A stretch of DNA of 64,000 bases from contig NZ_JAJFES010000003.1 in NCBI RefSeq assembly GCF_020708045.1, positions 434,001-498,000 of the forward strand, read 5' to 3'. This DNA is from Massilia sp. IC2-278. Lineage in GTDB: Bacteria > Pseudomonadota > Gammaproteobacteria > Burkholderiales > Burkholderiaceae_D. Of this stretch, positions 17,192-28,123 are shown piece by piece. The notes beneath the pieces were generated by a model, which was not told where the DNA came from, made no database searches, and saw only the letters and a program-made list of their open reading frames with translations. The first letter of the stretch is position 1. The number at the start of each line of letters is the position of its first letter. The translations under genes and the position numbers were made by a program.

Positions 17192-18774
17192 GGCAGCACC
17201 AGCTTGCCGGGGTTCATGCGCCCTTCCGGGTCGAATTCGCGGAACAGGGCGCGCATCGCCGCCATTCCCATTTCTCCCTTCTCCGCCGCCAGCCAGGGCG
17301 CGTGGTCGGCGCCCACGCCGTGCTGGTGGCTGATGGTGCCGCCGCTGGCGACGATGGCGTTCGATACCGCCCGCTTCAGGTCGCGCCAACGCGCCAGGTC
17401 GGTCTCGAAGTCGCCCGCCAGGCGGTACACGAAGGTCGAGTACACGCTGGCGCCTTGCGGGTAGATGTGCGACAGGTGGGTGTAGGCGTGCACGCGTTCG
17501 CCGTGGGCGGCAAAGGCTTCGGCAGCCGCGGATTCGACCGCATGCATGGCGCGCGTGACGTTCGGCCAGTCGACGGCCGTCTCCACGGTGTCGATGGCGT
17601 AGCCGCGGGTCCAGGCCGTATTGCGCAGGTAGACGTTGCGGAAGCGCCCGTGGCGCCAGCGCTCGCCCAGGGCGCGGCCGATGTGCACGCCGCCGCCCAG
17701 CTGCAAGGCCGCGCGCAGGGCCGCCTTTGCCGCCTTCGGCGCGCCGGTCACGCCGATCATCAGCATGCATTTGCCTGCGCCGCAGCCGCGCCAGCGCAGG
17801 TAGCGCTCCAGCAGGCCGACCTGTTTGGCGTGGCCGGCCAGCGCCAGCATGGTCGTGGTCTCCAGCGCGTTCGACAGGCGCAGCATCGACAGCGGCAAGC
17901 GCGCCTGCGACAGTTCGCGCACGGCCCGTTCGGCCTGTGCCCAGTCGGGGAAGAAGACCGCGTGGAAGGCTTCGTAGTCGGGCAGGCGCGAGACGCGCAC
18001 CGTGGCCTCGGTGAGGATGCCGAGGCGCCCTTCGGAACCGAGCACGATCTCGCGCAAGTCGATGCCGGCGGCCGAGGCCGGGAAGGTCGGGATCTCCAGC
18101 GTGCCGTTCGGCGTCTCCACCCGGCCACCGGCGAACAGGCCCTCGATGCGGCCATAGCGCAGCGACTGCTGGCCGGACGAGCGCGTGACCACCCAGCCGC
18201 CCAGGGTCGAGTATTCGAAGGATTGCGGGAAGTGGCCGAGCGTGTAGCCATGCGCGCGCAGCTGGGCTTCCAGGTCGGGGCCGGTGACGCCGGCGCCGAA
18301 GGTGGCCAGTTGCGCCTCGCGGTCCAGCGCGACGAGACCGCGCATGCGGCGCATGTCGATGCACAGCGTGGGCTGCGCGGCGTCGGACACGTTGACATGG
18401 CCGGCCACGCTGGTGCCGCCGCCGTAGGGAATCACGTCCGCACCGCAGCGCCGCGCGTAGGCCAGCAGCGCGCGCACCTGCTCGGCGCTTTCGGGAAAGG
18501 CGACGCCGTCCGGCACCGGACCCAGGCGGCCGTGGCGCAGGCGCAGCCAGTCGGGCAGGCTCTGGCCGAGCGCGTGCAGGGCGCGCGTCGCGGGTGCGGC
18601 GTCGACCAGCGGATGCGGCGCCAGGCGGCCAGGCCCGATCGACGCGCACGCCTGGTCGAAGCCGGCATCGACCGGCGCCGTACCGCTACCGATGCGTGTT
18701 TGCAGGAAGGCGAGCGCCTCCTCGTTCAGCGCCACGTCGACCGTTTCGTCGCCCCAGCCATTCCACCGTTTCAT
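17188..18774 (-). CDS. FAD-linked oxidase of the alkyldihydroxyacetone-phosphate synthase/YgcU type
   Basis: 528 residues, VAO/PCMH-type flavoprotein. N-terminal FAD_binding_4 domain with VIPYGGGTSVAGHV; catalytic domain with NTAWTRGYAIDTVETA, the hallmark of the ADAPS-like branch, and a C-terminal histidine loop ISHQHGVGADH. In animal AGPS the loop is HHH; here the middle position is Gln. The start ATG is at 18774, preceded by aaaggt and a TATAAA-like box, in a 72-bp divergent promoter region shared with an AraC gene. It is the first gene of the operon. Function could be a 2-hydroxyacid or polyol-phosphate oxidase or an ether-lipid type reaction; not settled by sequence. Confidence 0.88.
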   Translation of the reverse strand: MKRWNGWGDETVDVALNEEALAFLQTRIGSGTAPVDAGFDQACASIGPGRLAPHPLVDAAPATRALHALGQSLPDWLRLRHGRLGPVPDGVAFPESAEQVRALLAYARRCGADVIPYGGGTSVAGHVNVSDAAQPTLCIDMRRMRGLVALDREAQLATFGAGVTGPDLEAQLRAHGYTLGHFPQSFEYSTLGGWVVTRSSGQQSLRYGRIEGLFAGGRVETPNGTLEIPTFPASAAGIDLREIVLGSEGRLGILTEATVRVSRLPDYEAFHAVFFPDWAQAERAVRELSQARLPLSMLRLSNALETTTMLALAGHAKQVGLLERYLRWRGCGAGKCMLMIGVTGAPKAAKAALRAALQLGGGVHIGRALGERWRHGRFRNVYLRNTAWTRGYAIDTVETAVDWPNVTRAMHAVESAAAEAFAAHGERVHAYTHLSHIYPQGASVYSTFVYRLAGDFETDLARWRDLKRAVSNAIVASGGTISHQHGVGADHAPWLAAEKGEMGMAAMRALFREFDPEGRMNPGKLVLP

Positions 18775-18846
18775 GCGGGTTTACCTTTATACTCTTTCAA
18801 CATTCGCGAAGCGTATGCGAGAAGCCAGCCGCCGTATTGCTCCTTT
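18775..18846. promoter_or_regulatory. divergent promoter region between FAD-oxidase operon and AraC regulator
   Basis: 72 bp. It contains an interrupted dyad TTCGCGAAGCGTATGCGA near 18802-18822, a candidate site for the divergently encoded AraC protein. Minus-strand TATAAA near 18787 could be the operon -10 box. Confidence 0.5.
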
Positions 18847-19887
18847 ATGACAAAGCCTTGTTCGATTGCGCCAGCCGCCGACAACCCGCCGCAGCGGGTG
18901 ACCGGGTTCTACCTGCAGCCGCTGCTCGACGCCGCCGCCGCGCGCGGCGTCACGGCCCCGGCCCTCGAGCGCGCCGCCGGCCTGCCCGCCGGGCGCCTGA
19001 CGCCCCTGCCCGACTCGCTCGCCGCCGCCGACTACATCCGCCTGCTCGACGCCGGCGCCGAACTGGCAGACGATCCCCACTTCGGCCTGCACGTGGGGGA
19101 GTGCGTGAAGCTCGGCACCTACAGCGTGTACGGCCTGGTGCTGCTGGCCTGCCGCGACATCGGCCAGGCGCTGGAGCAGACCATGCGCTACGAAGCCCTG
19201 GCCCACGACCTGGGCCGCTCGCAGGTAACAGTGAGCGGCGCCACGGCGCGCTACGAATGGATCAGTCATTACCCGCACGCCAGCCGCCACCTGGTGGAAA
19301 GCGTGTTCGCCGGCATCCAGACCTTCGGCCGCTGGCTGGCGGGCGGCGCGCTGCCGGTGGCGCGGATCGCCTTTGCCCACGCCGGCGAAGCGGCAATGGA
19401 CGAATACGAGCGCGTGTTCGGCAGCCGTCCCGTGTTCGATGCGCCGGCCAACGGCGGCGAGTTCGACGCGGCCCTGCTGGCGCTGCCGGTGCCGAACGCC
19501 GACATCTCGCTGTATCCGGTGCTGCAGCAGCACGCCGAGCGCCTGCTGGGCCAGCGCGAACCGGGCGCGCCGGCCATCGTGGCCCGGGTACGTGCCGCCA
19601 TCATCCGCAACCTGGCGCACGACCGGGTGCGCCTGGCCAGCATCGCCCAGGAACTCGATTTGTCGCCGCGCACCCTGCAGCGCAAGCTCAGCGAAGCCGG
19701 GTCCAGCTTCCAGGCGGTGCTGGACGGCGCCCGCCATGCCCTGGCCCAGGATTACCTGCGCCAGCCGGGGCTATCGCTGGCCGACATCGCCTTCCTGCTC
19801 GGCTACCAGGAGCAGAGCGCGTTCACCCATGCGTTCAAGGAATGGTCGGGCACGAATCCGGGCGCGTGGAGGGAGCGCGCCGCATAG
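18847..19887 (+). CDS. AraC-family transcriptional regulator (arabinose-binding-like N-terminal domain)
   Basis: 346 residues. The N-terminal about 200 residues resemble the Arabinose_bd domain of the OruR/ArgR-like AraC group (ADYIRLLDAGAELADDPHFG). The C terminus has two helix-turn-helix motifs: RLASIAQELDLSPRTLQRKL and LADIAFLLGYQEQSAFTHAF, then a family-typical SGTNPGAWRE end. It is divergent from the FAD-oxidase/dehydrogenase/kinase operon, which it most likely controls in response to the pathway substrate. Start ATG 18847 with AGCTCCTTT-like context; no better start upstream because the longer frame is antisense to the oxidase gene. Confidence 0.93.
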   Translation: MTKPCSIAPAADNPPQRVTGFYLQPLLDAAAARGVTAPALERAAGLPAGRLTPLPDSLAAADYIRLLDAGAELADDPHFGLHVGECVKLGTYSVYGLVLLACRDIGQALEQTMRYEALAHDLGRSQVTVSGATARYEWISHYPHASRHLVESVFAGIQTFGRWLAGGALPVARIAFAHAGEAAMDEYERVFGSRPVFDAPANGGEFDAALLALPVPNADISLYPVLQQHAERLLGQREPGAPAIVARVRAAIIRNLAHDRVRLASIAQELDLSPRTLQRKLSEAGSSFQAVLDGARHALAQDYLRQPGLSLADIAFLLGYQEQSAFTHAFKEWSGTNPGAWRERAA

Positions 19888-19922
19888 GATGCCACCTCGC
19901 GTGGCCTCCTTTTTATCGGCGC

Positions 19923-19928
19923 TATAAT
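19923..19928 (+). promoter_or_regulatory. -10 box of dapC promoter
   Basis: TATAAT 29 bp upstream of the GTG start of dapC. The in-frame ATG at 19927 lies inside this box, so it cannot be the translation start of a message begun here. The -35 is poor. Confidence 0.6.
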
Positions 19929-19956
19929 GGTCCTTTTCGCATTGCCCGGGACCGCC

Positions 19957-21180
19957 GTGAATCCACATCTCGACAAACTCCACCCCTACCCTTTTGAGAA
20001 GCTGCGCGAGCTGTTTGCCGGTATCACCCCGCATGCCGACTATGCGCCGATCAGCCTCGGCATCGGCGAGCCCAAGCACCCGACGCCCGCCTTTATCGAA
20101 AAAGCCCTGACCCACGCGATTGCCGGCCTGGCCAACTACCCGAGCACGATCGGCAGCGAGCCGCTGCGCGCGGCGATCGCCCACTGGCTGGAGCGCCGCT
20201 ATGCGATTCCCGCGCTCGACCCGGCCACCATGGTGCTGCCGGTGAACGGCTCGCGCGAGGCGCTGTTCGGCATCGCCCACGCCGTGGTCGACGCCAGCCG
20301 CCCCGACCCGCTGGTGCTCAGCCCGAACCCGTTCTACCAGATCTACGAGGGCGCGGCCTACCTGGCCGGCGCCTCGCCCTGGTTCGTGAACTCGGACCCG
20401 GCGCGCAACTTCGCGCCCGACTTCGGCACCGTGCCCGACGACGTGTGGGCGCGCGTGCAGCTGCTGTATATCTGCTCGCCGGGCAACCCGACCGGCGCCG
20501 TGCTGTCGCTCGACGACTGGCGCGAACTGTTCGATTTGAGCGACCGCCATGGCTTCGTGATCGCGGCCGACGAGTGCTATTCCGAGATCTACTGCGGCTC
20601 CACGCCGCCGCTGGGCGCGCTCGAAGCGGCGCACCAGCTGGGGCGCAGCACGGGCGAGCGTCCGTATGCGAACCTGATCGTGTTCTCCAGCCTGTCGAAG
20701 CGCTCGAACGTGCCGGGCATGCGCTCGGGCTTCGTGGCCGGCGACCCGGCCGTGGTGAAGAAATTCCTGCTGTACCGCACCTACTGCGGCGGCGCCATGT
20801 CGCCGCCGGTACAGGCAGCGTCGATCGCGGCCTGGAACGACGAGACCCACGTGCAGGACAACCGCACGCTGTATAAAGAAAAGTTCAACCTGATCACGCC
20901 GATGCTGCGCCAGGTAATGGACGTCGAACTGCCCGACGCCGGCTTTTACCTGTGGGCCGACGTGCGCCGGACCGGCCTTTCCGACACCGACTTCGCACGC
21001 CGTCTCTACGCCGAATATAATGTGACGGTTCTGCCCGGCAGTTATCTCGCGCGCGACGCGCACGGGACCAATCCGGGCCGCAACCGTATCCGCATGGCGC
21101 TGGTGGCAGGCGTGGACGAAGGGCTAGAAGCAGCCACGCGCATCGTCCAGTTCTGCCAGAACTTGCGCACCGCATCCTGA
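19957..21180 (+). CDS. dapC: succinyldiaminopimelate aminotransferase DapC
   Basis: 407 residues, fold-type I aminotransferase. The protein begins MNPHLDKLHPYPFEKLRELF, the family N terminus, with a GTG start at 19957. PLP lysine in SSLSKRSNVPGMRSG, and NPTGAVLS for cofactor stacking. It converts N-succinyl-2-amino-6-ketopimelate to N-succinyl-LL-diaminopimelate for lysine and peptidoglycan. It is followed after 18 bp by dapD, and dapE lies further on, so the annotation as DapC rather than a general aminotransferase is supported by context. Confidence 0.93.
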   Translation: MNPHLDKLHPYPFEKLRELFAGITPHADYAPISLGIGEPKHPTPAFIEKALTHAIAGLANYPSTIGSEPLRAAIAHWLERRYAIPALDPATMVLPVNGSREALFGIAHAVVDASRPDPLVLSPNPFYQIYEGAAYLAGASPWFVNSDPARNFAPDFGTVPDDVWARVQLLYICSPGNPTGAVLSLDDWRELFDLSDRHGFVIAADECYSEIYCGSTPPLGALEAAHQLGRSTGERPYANLIVFSSLSKRSNVPGMRSGFVAGDPAVVKKFLLYRTYCGGAMSPPVQAASIAAWNDETHVQDNRTLYKEKFNLITPMLRQVMDVELPDAGFYLWADVRRTGLSDTDFARRLYAEYNVTVLPGSYLARDAHGTNPGRNRIRMALVAGVDEGLEAATRIVQFCQNLRTAS

Positions 21181-21198
21181 AACAGAGAGCATTCAATC

Positions 21199-22026
21199 AT
21201 GACCCAACAACTCCAGAACATCATCGACACCGCGTGGGAACAGCGCGCGGACTTCAGCCCATCGACCGCCCCTGCCGACGTGCGCGACGCCGTCGCCCAG
21301 GTACTGGCTGGCCTGGATGCCGGCACCCTGCGCGTGGCCCAGAAAGAAGGCGGCGAGTGGATCGTCAACCAGTGGATCAAGAAGGCCGTGCTGCTGTCGT
21401 TCCGCCTCGAGAACAACGTGCCTGTCGCCGGTGGCGGCGGCATGCAGTTCTACGATAAAGTGCCGACCAAGTTCGCCGACTACAGCGCCGAAGACTTCGC
21501 CAAGGGCGGCTTCCGCGTGGTGCCACCGGCCGTCGCACGCCGCGGCTCCTTCATCGGCAAGAACGTGGTGCTGATGCCGTCGTACGTCAACATCGGCGCC
21601 TACGTCGACGAAGGCACCATGGTCGACACCTGGGCCACCGTCGGCTCCTGCGCCCAGATCGGCAAGAACGTCCATCTGTCGGGTGGCGTCGGCATCGGCG
21701 GCGTGCTGGAACCGATGCAGGCCAATCCGACCATCATCGAAGACAACTGCTTCATCGGCGCCCGCTCGGAGATCGTCGAAGGCGTGATCGTCGAAGAGAA
21801 CTCGGTGATCTCGATGGGCGTGTACATCGGCCAGTCGACCAAGATCTACAACCGCGAAACCGGCGAAGTGACCTACGGCCGCGTGCCGTCGGGTTCGGTG
21901 GTGGTGTCGGGTAGCCTGCCGTCGGCCGACGGCAAGTACAGCCTGTACTGCGCCGTGATCGTCAAGCGCGTGGATGCGCAGACGCGTTCGAAGACCGGTA
22001 TCAACGAGCTGCTGCGCGGTATTTGA
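21199..22026 (+). CDS. dapD: 2,3,4,5-tetrahydropyridine-2,6-dicarboxylate N-succinyltransferase
   Basis: 275 residues, the standard DapD length. N-terminal helical domain ([17 protein letters not shown]), then a left-handed beta-helix of hexapeptide repeats from about residue 105 ([20 protein letters not shown]), and the C-terminal segment GINELLRGI. It transfers a succinyl group from succinyl-CoA to tetrahydrodipicolinate. Acts as a cytosolic trimer. Directly downstream of dapC; a REP-like pair follows the stop and separates it from pilU. Confidence 0.97.
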   Translation: MTQQLQNIIDTAWEQRADFSPSTAPADVRDAVAQVLAGLDAGTLRVAQKEGGEWIVNQWIKKAVLLSFRLENNVPVAGGGGMQFYDKVPTKFADYSAEDFAKGGFRVVPPAVARRGSFIGKNVVLMPSYVNIGAYVDEGTMVDTWATVGSCAQIGKNVHLSGGVGIGGVLEPMQANPTIIEDNCFIGARSEIVEGVIVEENSVISMGVYIGQSTKIYNRETGEVTYGRVPSGSVVVSGSLPSADGKYSLYCAVIVKRVDAQTRSKTGINELLRGI

Positions 22027-22060
22027 TATCGCTTTGCGGCTGATTGATGGCCGCTTGAAC

Positions 22061-22126
22061 GCGTGGACGGCAGAGCCGTCCACCCTGCTTTGCTTTTTCG
22101 TAGGGTGGACACCTGTGTCCACGCGG
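22061..22126. repeat. REP-like paired palindromes, locus 2
   Basis: Two copies in inverted orientation (22061-22086 and 22099-22126). Cores GTGGACGGCAGAGCCGTCCAC and GTGGACACCTGTGTCCAC. They lie 35 bp after the dapD stop and before pilU, where they may limit readthrough. Confidence 0.85.
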
Positions 22127-22180
22127 TCCAGGTTGAACAATCAGTCGAAACATCATTCGTACTACCGGGGGAAAACCACC

Positions 22181-23317
22181 ATGGCCATGGACCGCCTGTT
22201 CCAACTCATGAAGGAAAAAAACGCGTCGGACATGTTCTTCGCGGTGAACTCCCCGGTCCACATCAAGATCAACGGGAACCTCATCCCGATCAACCAGAAC
22301 AAGCTCGACCCGAGCAACATCCTCTCCCTGCTGTCGGAAGTCACCACGCCTGAACAGCGCGAGGAACTCGAGCGCAACAACGAACTCAACATGGGCATCT
22401 CGGTGCCCAACCTGGGACGGTTCCGCCTGTCCGCCTTCCGTCAGCGCGGCAGCATCTCGGCCGTGTTCCGCTTCGTGCCGGCCACGATCCCGCCCTTGAA
22501 CGAACTCGGCCTGCCGCCGGTGCTGTCCGAACTGATCATGGAAAAGCGCGGCCTGCTGCTGGTGGTCGGCGCCACCGGCTCCGGCAAGTCGACCACCATC
22601 GCCGCCATGCTCGACTACCGCAACGAGCACCGCACCGGCCACATCCTCACGCTCGAAGACCCGATCGAATACCTCTTCAAGAACAAGAAATCGATCGTCA
22701 ACCAGCGCGAGATCGGCAGCGACGCCCGCGATTTCAACATGGCCCTGCGCAACTCGCTGCGCCAGGCGCCGGACGTGATCCTGATCGGCGAAATCCGCGA
22801 CCGCGAGACCATGACCGCGGCGCTGGCCTACGCCCAGTCCGGCCACCTGGTCGTGGCCACCCTACACGCCAACAACAGCTACAACGCGCTGAACCGCATC
22901 ATCAGTTTTTACCCGATCGAAAATCGCGCCGCCCTGCTGCAGGACCTGGCCTCGGCGACCAAGGCGATTGTCTCGCAGCGCCTGGTGCGCGCAGCGGGCG
23001 GCGGCACGCGCCAGCCGGCGGTCGAGATCCTGCTCAACACCCGCTACATCGCCGACCTGATCGAAAAAGGTGAACTCGGCGGTATCAAGGAAGCGATGGA
23101 CAAGAGCCTGTCGCCAGGTTCGCAGTCGTTCGAAGCGGCGCTGCTGGCGCTGGTGCAGGCGAATCTCGTGACGCAGGAAGAAGCGCTGGCAAATGCCGAC
23201 TCGGCCACCAACCTGCTCTGGCTGATGAACAACGGGCCGGCCAAGGATGCGAACGAGCAGGCTAAGAAAGATGAGCCGGACTCACCGACCTTCACTGAAT
23301 TCACACTGAACGGCTAG
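22181..23317 (+). CDS. pilU: type IV pilus retraction ATPase PilU
   Basis: 378 residues of the PilT/PilU secretion ATPase family. Walker A GATGSGKST near residue 133, Asp box LTLEDPIEYLF, Walker B VILIGEIRDRETM, His box HLVVATLHANN. The N terminus (LFQLMKEKNASDMFF) and the long acidic C-terminal tail, without the PilT AIRNLIREGK-type motif, fit PilU rather than PilT. It is a cytosolic hexamer assisting PilT in pilus retraction. It is unusual that it sits inside the dap gene run and that no pilT is adjacent. Confidence 0.92.
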   Translation: MAMDRLFQLMKEKNASDMFFAVNSPVHIKINGNLIPINQNKLDPSNILSLLSEVTTPEQREELERNNELNMGISVPNLGRFRLSAFRQRGSISAVFRFVPATIPPLNELGLPPVLSELIMEKRGLLLVVGATGSGKSTTIAAMLDYRNEHRTGHILTLEDPIEYLFKNKKSIVNQREIGSDARDFNMALRNSLRQAPDVILIGEIRDRETMTAALAYAQSGHLVVATLHANNSYNALNRIISFYPIENRAALLQDLASATKAIVSQRLVRAAGGGTRQPAVEILLNTRYIADLIEKGELGGIKEAMDKSLSPGSQSFEAALLALVQANLVTQEEALANADSATNLLWLMNNGPAKDANEQAKKDEPDSPTFTEFTLNG

Positions 23318-23507
23318 GCGTAGAGTGGAAGGAAAACCCGCCTTTCGTGGCCCGGCCTACCCTGCATCGGTGGCGCTCGGGCCGAGAGCCGTTCACTAAC
23401 ATTTCCCGGCGATATCAACCTAACAGGCAGACACCGCCTGTGCTATCCTCGCCCCTTCCCGATTTCCGCCACACCGCAAGCCTGCCTTGCCTCGCACGAT
23501 TACGCCC

Positions 23508-25009
<1,502 letters not shown>

Positions 25010-25032
25010 CCACGCTAACGCGAGAGAACACC

Positions 25033-25923
25033 ATGACCACCACGCCTTTCAGCACCCCGCGCGACCTGCTGCGCTACGCCGTCACCCGCTTCAACGCCGC
25101 CAAGCTGTTCTTCGGCCACGGCAGCGCCGAAGCCTTCGACGAAGCCGCCTACCTGATCCTGCATACGCTGAAGCTGCCGCTCGACCGCCTCGATCCTTTC
25201 CTGGATGCGAAGCTGCTGCCGGAAGAAGTGCTGCAGGTGCTGCAGGTGATCGAGCGCCGCACGAGCGAGCGCGTGCCGGCCGCCTACATCACCAACGAAG
25301 CCTGGCTCGGCACCTACGCCTTTTATGTCGACGAGCGCGTGCTGGTGCCGCGTTCCTTCATCGCCGAACTGATCCCGAACTTCTTCAGCCCGTGGGTGAC
25401 GAACCCGTTCGAGGTCGAGAACGTGCTCGAACTGTGCACTGGTTCCGGCTGCCTGGCGATCATGATGGCCGACGTCTACCAGAACGCCGTGGTCGACGCG
25501 GTCGACATCTCGACCGACGCGCTGGCCGTGGCCGAGCGTAACATCCGCGACTACAAGCTCGAAGGCCGCGTGAACCCGATCGAGTCGGACCTGTACGAGA
25601 ACGTGCCGTTCAAGAAGTACGACCTGATCGTCACGAATCCTCCGTACGTGAATGCCTCGTCGATGGCCAAGCTGCCGCCGGAATACCTGCGCGAGCCGCA
25701 GATCGCCCTGCACGGCGGCGAAGACGGCATGGACCTGGTGCGCAAGATCGTGGCCGGCGCCGCCGAGCGCCTGACGCCGGAAGGCATCCTGGTGGTCGAG
25801 ATCGGCAACGAAGCCGAGTACGCGGAAGCCGCCTTCGGCCACCTCGGCCTGACCTGGCTGACCACGAGCGCCGGCGACGACGCCGTGTTCCTGCTCACCG
25901 CCGAACAACTGCAAGCACAATAA
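25033..25923 (+). CDS. prmB: 50S ribosomal protein L3 N5-glutamine methyltransferase
   Basis: 296 residues of the PrmB/HemK family. The N-terminal helical domain is followed by the SAM-binding motif VLELCTGSGCLAIMMA and the catalytic NPPY in IVTNPPYVNASSM, used to methylate a glutamine side chain. The length and N terminus (TPRDLLRYAVTRFNAAKLFF) match PrmB rather than PrmC. ATG at 25033 is the start; the long upstream frame is inside dapE. Stops eight bp before the ABC-F gene. Confidence 0.94.
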   Translation: MTTTPFSTPRDLLRYAVTRFNAAKLFFGHGSAEAFDEAAYLILHTLKLPLDRLDPFLDAKLLPEEVLQVLQVIERRTSERVPAAYITNEAWLGTYAFYVDERVLVPRSFIAELIPNFFSPWVTNPFEVENVLELCTGSGCLAIMMADVYQNAVVDAVDISTDALAVAERNIRDYKLEGRVNPIESDLYENVPFKKYDLIVTNPPYVNASSMAKLPPEYLREPQIALHGGEDGMDLVRKIVAGAAERLTPEGILVVEIGNEAEYAEAAFGHLGLTWLTTSAGDDAVFLLTAEQLQAQ

Positions 25924-25930
25924 GAACGAC

Positions 25931-27922
25931 ATGATCCGCTTCCTGAACGTCAGCCTGATGCGCGGCACCAAGCCGCTGCTGGAAGGCGCCGACCTGACCC
26001 TGAACCCCGGCGACAAGATCGGCCTGATCGGCGCCAACGGCGCCGGCAAATCCAGCCTGTTCGCCATGCTGCGCAACGAGCTGCACCCGGACGGGGGCGA
26101 GATCGACTTCCCCGCCAAGTGGCGCATGGCTTACGTGGCGCAGGAGACGCCGGCGCTGGACCGCCCTGCCCTCGACTACGCGATCGACGGCGACGTCAAT
26201 TTGCGCCGCCTGCAGGCCGAGCTCGACGCGCTGGAAGCGGCGCCGCATACCGAGGAAAACGGCATCGCCATGGGCAACGTCCACAGCGCGCTGATGGATG
26301 CCGACGCCTATACCGTGCAGTCGCGCGGCGAACAGCTGCTGCTGGGCCTGGGCTTCTCGCTCGACCAGATGCAGCAGCCGGTGGCGAGCTTCTCGGGCGG
26401 CTGGCGCATGCGCCTGAACCTGGCGCAGGCGCTGATGTGCCCGTCGGACCTGCTGCTGCTCGATGAACCGACCAACCACCTGGACCTCGATGCCATCATC
26501 TGGCTGGAAGACTGGCTGAAGCGCTATGCCGGCACCCTGATCATCATCTCCCACGACCGCGACTTCCTCGACGAAATCGTCAACGTGGTGGTGCACATCG
26601 ACGAACTGAAACTCAAGCGCTACTCGGGCAACTACTCGTCGTTCGAGCGCCAGCGCGCCGCCGCCATGGTGCTCGCTGCCAGCGCCCTGGAAAAGCAGCA
26701 GCGCACCCGGGCCCACCTGGAATCCTTCATCAACCGCTTCAAGGCGCAAGCCACCAAGGCACGCCAAGCGCAGAGCCGCATGAAGGCGCTGGCGAAGATG
26801 GAAGAACTGGCGCCGCTGCGCGCGGCCGCCGAGTTCTCGTTCGAGTTCCGCGATCCGCTGGCCGCGCCGAATCCGCTGCTGGTGATGGAAGACGTCGACG
26901 CCGGCTATCCGATCCTCGATGCCCACGGCGACAAGGTTGACAGCAAGACCATCGTCAAGCGCGTGAACTTTTCGCTGCAGATCGGCCAGCGCATTGGCCT
27001 CTTGGGTGTGAACGGCGCCGGCAAGTCGACGCTCATTAAAACGATCGCCGGCGAACTGGCGCCTGTGAACGGCACCGCCACCGTCGGCAAGGGCCTGTCG
27101 ATCGGCTACTTCGCCCAGCACCAGGTGGAGATGCTGCGCCACGACGAATCGCCGCTGTGGCACCTGGCGAAGATCGCGCCGACCGTGCGCGAGCAGGAAC
27201 TGCGCAACTTCCTGGGCGGCTTCAACTTCCCGGGCACCATGGTGACCAGCCCGATCAAGCCCTTCTCGGGCGGCGAAAAGGCGCGCCTGGCGCTGGCCCT
27301 GATCGTGTGGCAGCGCCCGAATTTGCTGCTGCTCGATGAACCGACGAACCACTTGGATTTAGAGACGCGCGAGGCGCTTACGCTGGCCCTGGCCCAGTTC
27401 GAAGGCACGCTGGTGGTGGTGTCCCACGACCGCCACCTGCTGCGCGCCACCACCGACCAGTTCATCATCGTCGCCGAGGGCAAGTTGCAGCCTTTCGACG
27501 GCGACCTGGACGACTACAAGGACTGGCTGTTCCAGACCAAGCTGGGCAAGGGAACGGTGGGCTTGCCGGCGGCCAAGGAGAGCAAGCCGGCTCCGGTGGC
27601 CGTGCAGGCAGCCGCTGCACCGGTGCCGGCGGCCGACCGCAAGGAGCAGAAGCGGCTCGACGCCGAAGAACGCCAGCGCGTGGCGGCCCTCAAGAAGCCG
27701 ATCGAGAACCGCATCAAGCGTGTCGAGGAGCAGATGGCCAAGCTGAATGCGAAGAAGGCCGAGATCGATGCGCGCCTGCTGGAGCCGTCGGTCTACGAGG
27801 CGGACAAGAAGGATGAACTGAAAAACCTGGTGGCGGACCAGGCCTTCTGCGTGCGCGACCTGGGGACGCTGGAGAACGAGTGGCTGGAGTTGCAGGAGCA
27901 GCTGGAGGGCTTGGCGGCTTGA
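25931..27922 (+). CDS. ABC-F family ATPase, YheS-like
   Basis: 663 residues, two ABC domains in one chain without membrane segments. First Walker A GANGAGKSS and signature SFSGGWRMRL; second Walker A GVNGAGKST and signature PFSGGEKARLAL, with Asp-Glu Walker B LLLLDEPTNHLDL in both halves. The C-terminal extension after about residue 540 is charged and coiled-coil-like (EKRLDAEERQ region). The order of domains and the N-terminal MIRFLNVSLMRG fit YheS, a ribosome-associated factor. It is the end of the prmB operon; three REP-like palindromes follow. Confidence 0.93.
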   Translation: MIRFLNVSLMRGTKPLLEGADLTLNPGDKIGLIGANGAGKSSLFAMLRNELHPDGGEIDFPAKWRMAYVAQETPALDRPALDYAIDGDVNLRRLQAELDALEAAPHTEENGIAMGNVHSALMDADAYTVQSRGEQLLLGLGFSLDQMQQPVASFSGGWRMRLNLAQALMCPSDLLLLDEPTNHLDLDAIIWLEDWLKRYAGTLIIISHDRDFLDEIVNVVVHIDELKLKRYSGNYSSFERQRAAAMVLAASALEKQQRTRAHLESFINRFKAQATKARQAQSRMKALAKMEELAPLRAAAEFSFEFRDPLAAPNPLLVMEDVDAGYPILDAHGDKVDSKTIVKRVNFSLQIGQRIGLLGVNGAGKSTLIKTIAGELAPVNGTATVGKGLSIGYFAQHQVEMLRHDESPLWHLAKIAPTVREQELRNFLGGFNFPGTMVTSPIKPFSGGEKARLALALIVWQRPNLLLLDEPTNHLDLETREALTLALAQFEGTLVVVSHDRHLLRATTDQFIIVAEGKLQPFDGDLDDYKDWLFQTKLGKGTVGLPAAKESKPAPVAVQAAAAPVPAADRKEQKRLDAEERQRVAALKKPIENRIKRVEEQMAKLNAKKAEIDARLLEPSVYEADKKDELKNLVADQAFCVRDLGTLENEWLELQEQLEGLAA

Positions 27923-27960
27923 GCGGCGTTCCGGTTGTGTGACCGGGTTGTTTCTGCCGT

Positions 27961-28089
27961 GTGCGGTGGGTACGAGTACCCACCCTACGTGTTTTCGACT
28001 GATCTTGCGCTCTACCGCGTGGGCTCAAGAGCCCACCCTACGAACTACGTAAAACCCGGGTTTCGTAGGGTGGGCACTCGTGCCCACGC
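27961..28089. repeat. REP-like palindromes, three copies, locus 3
   Basis: Copies at 27961-27989, 28014-28042 (same orientation) and 28062-28089 (inverted). The cores are GTGGGTACGAGTACCCAC, GTGGGCTCAAGAGCCCAC and GTGGGCACTCGTGCCCAC: different sequences, each with a perfect stem. They lie between convergent genes (ABC-F and cheW). Confidence 0.88.
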
Positions 28090-28123
28090 TGTCTGACCGG
28101 ATGATCAAAGGCAAAACCGCCAA

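Noticed and set aside
19927..19956. ATG at 19927 as the dapC start
   Set aside because: It is inside the TATAAT box of the promoter, and the DapC family N terminus begins at the GTG at 19957.
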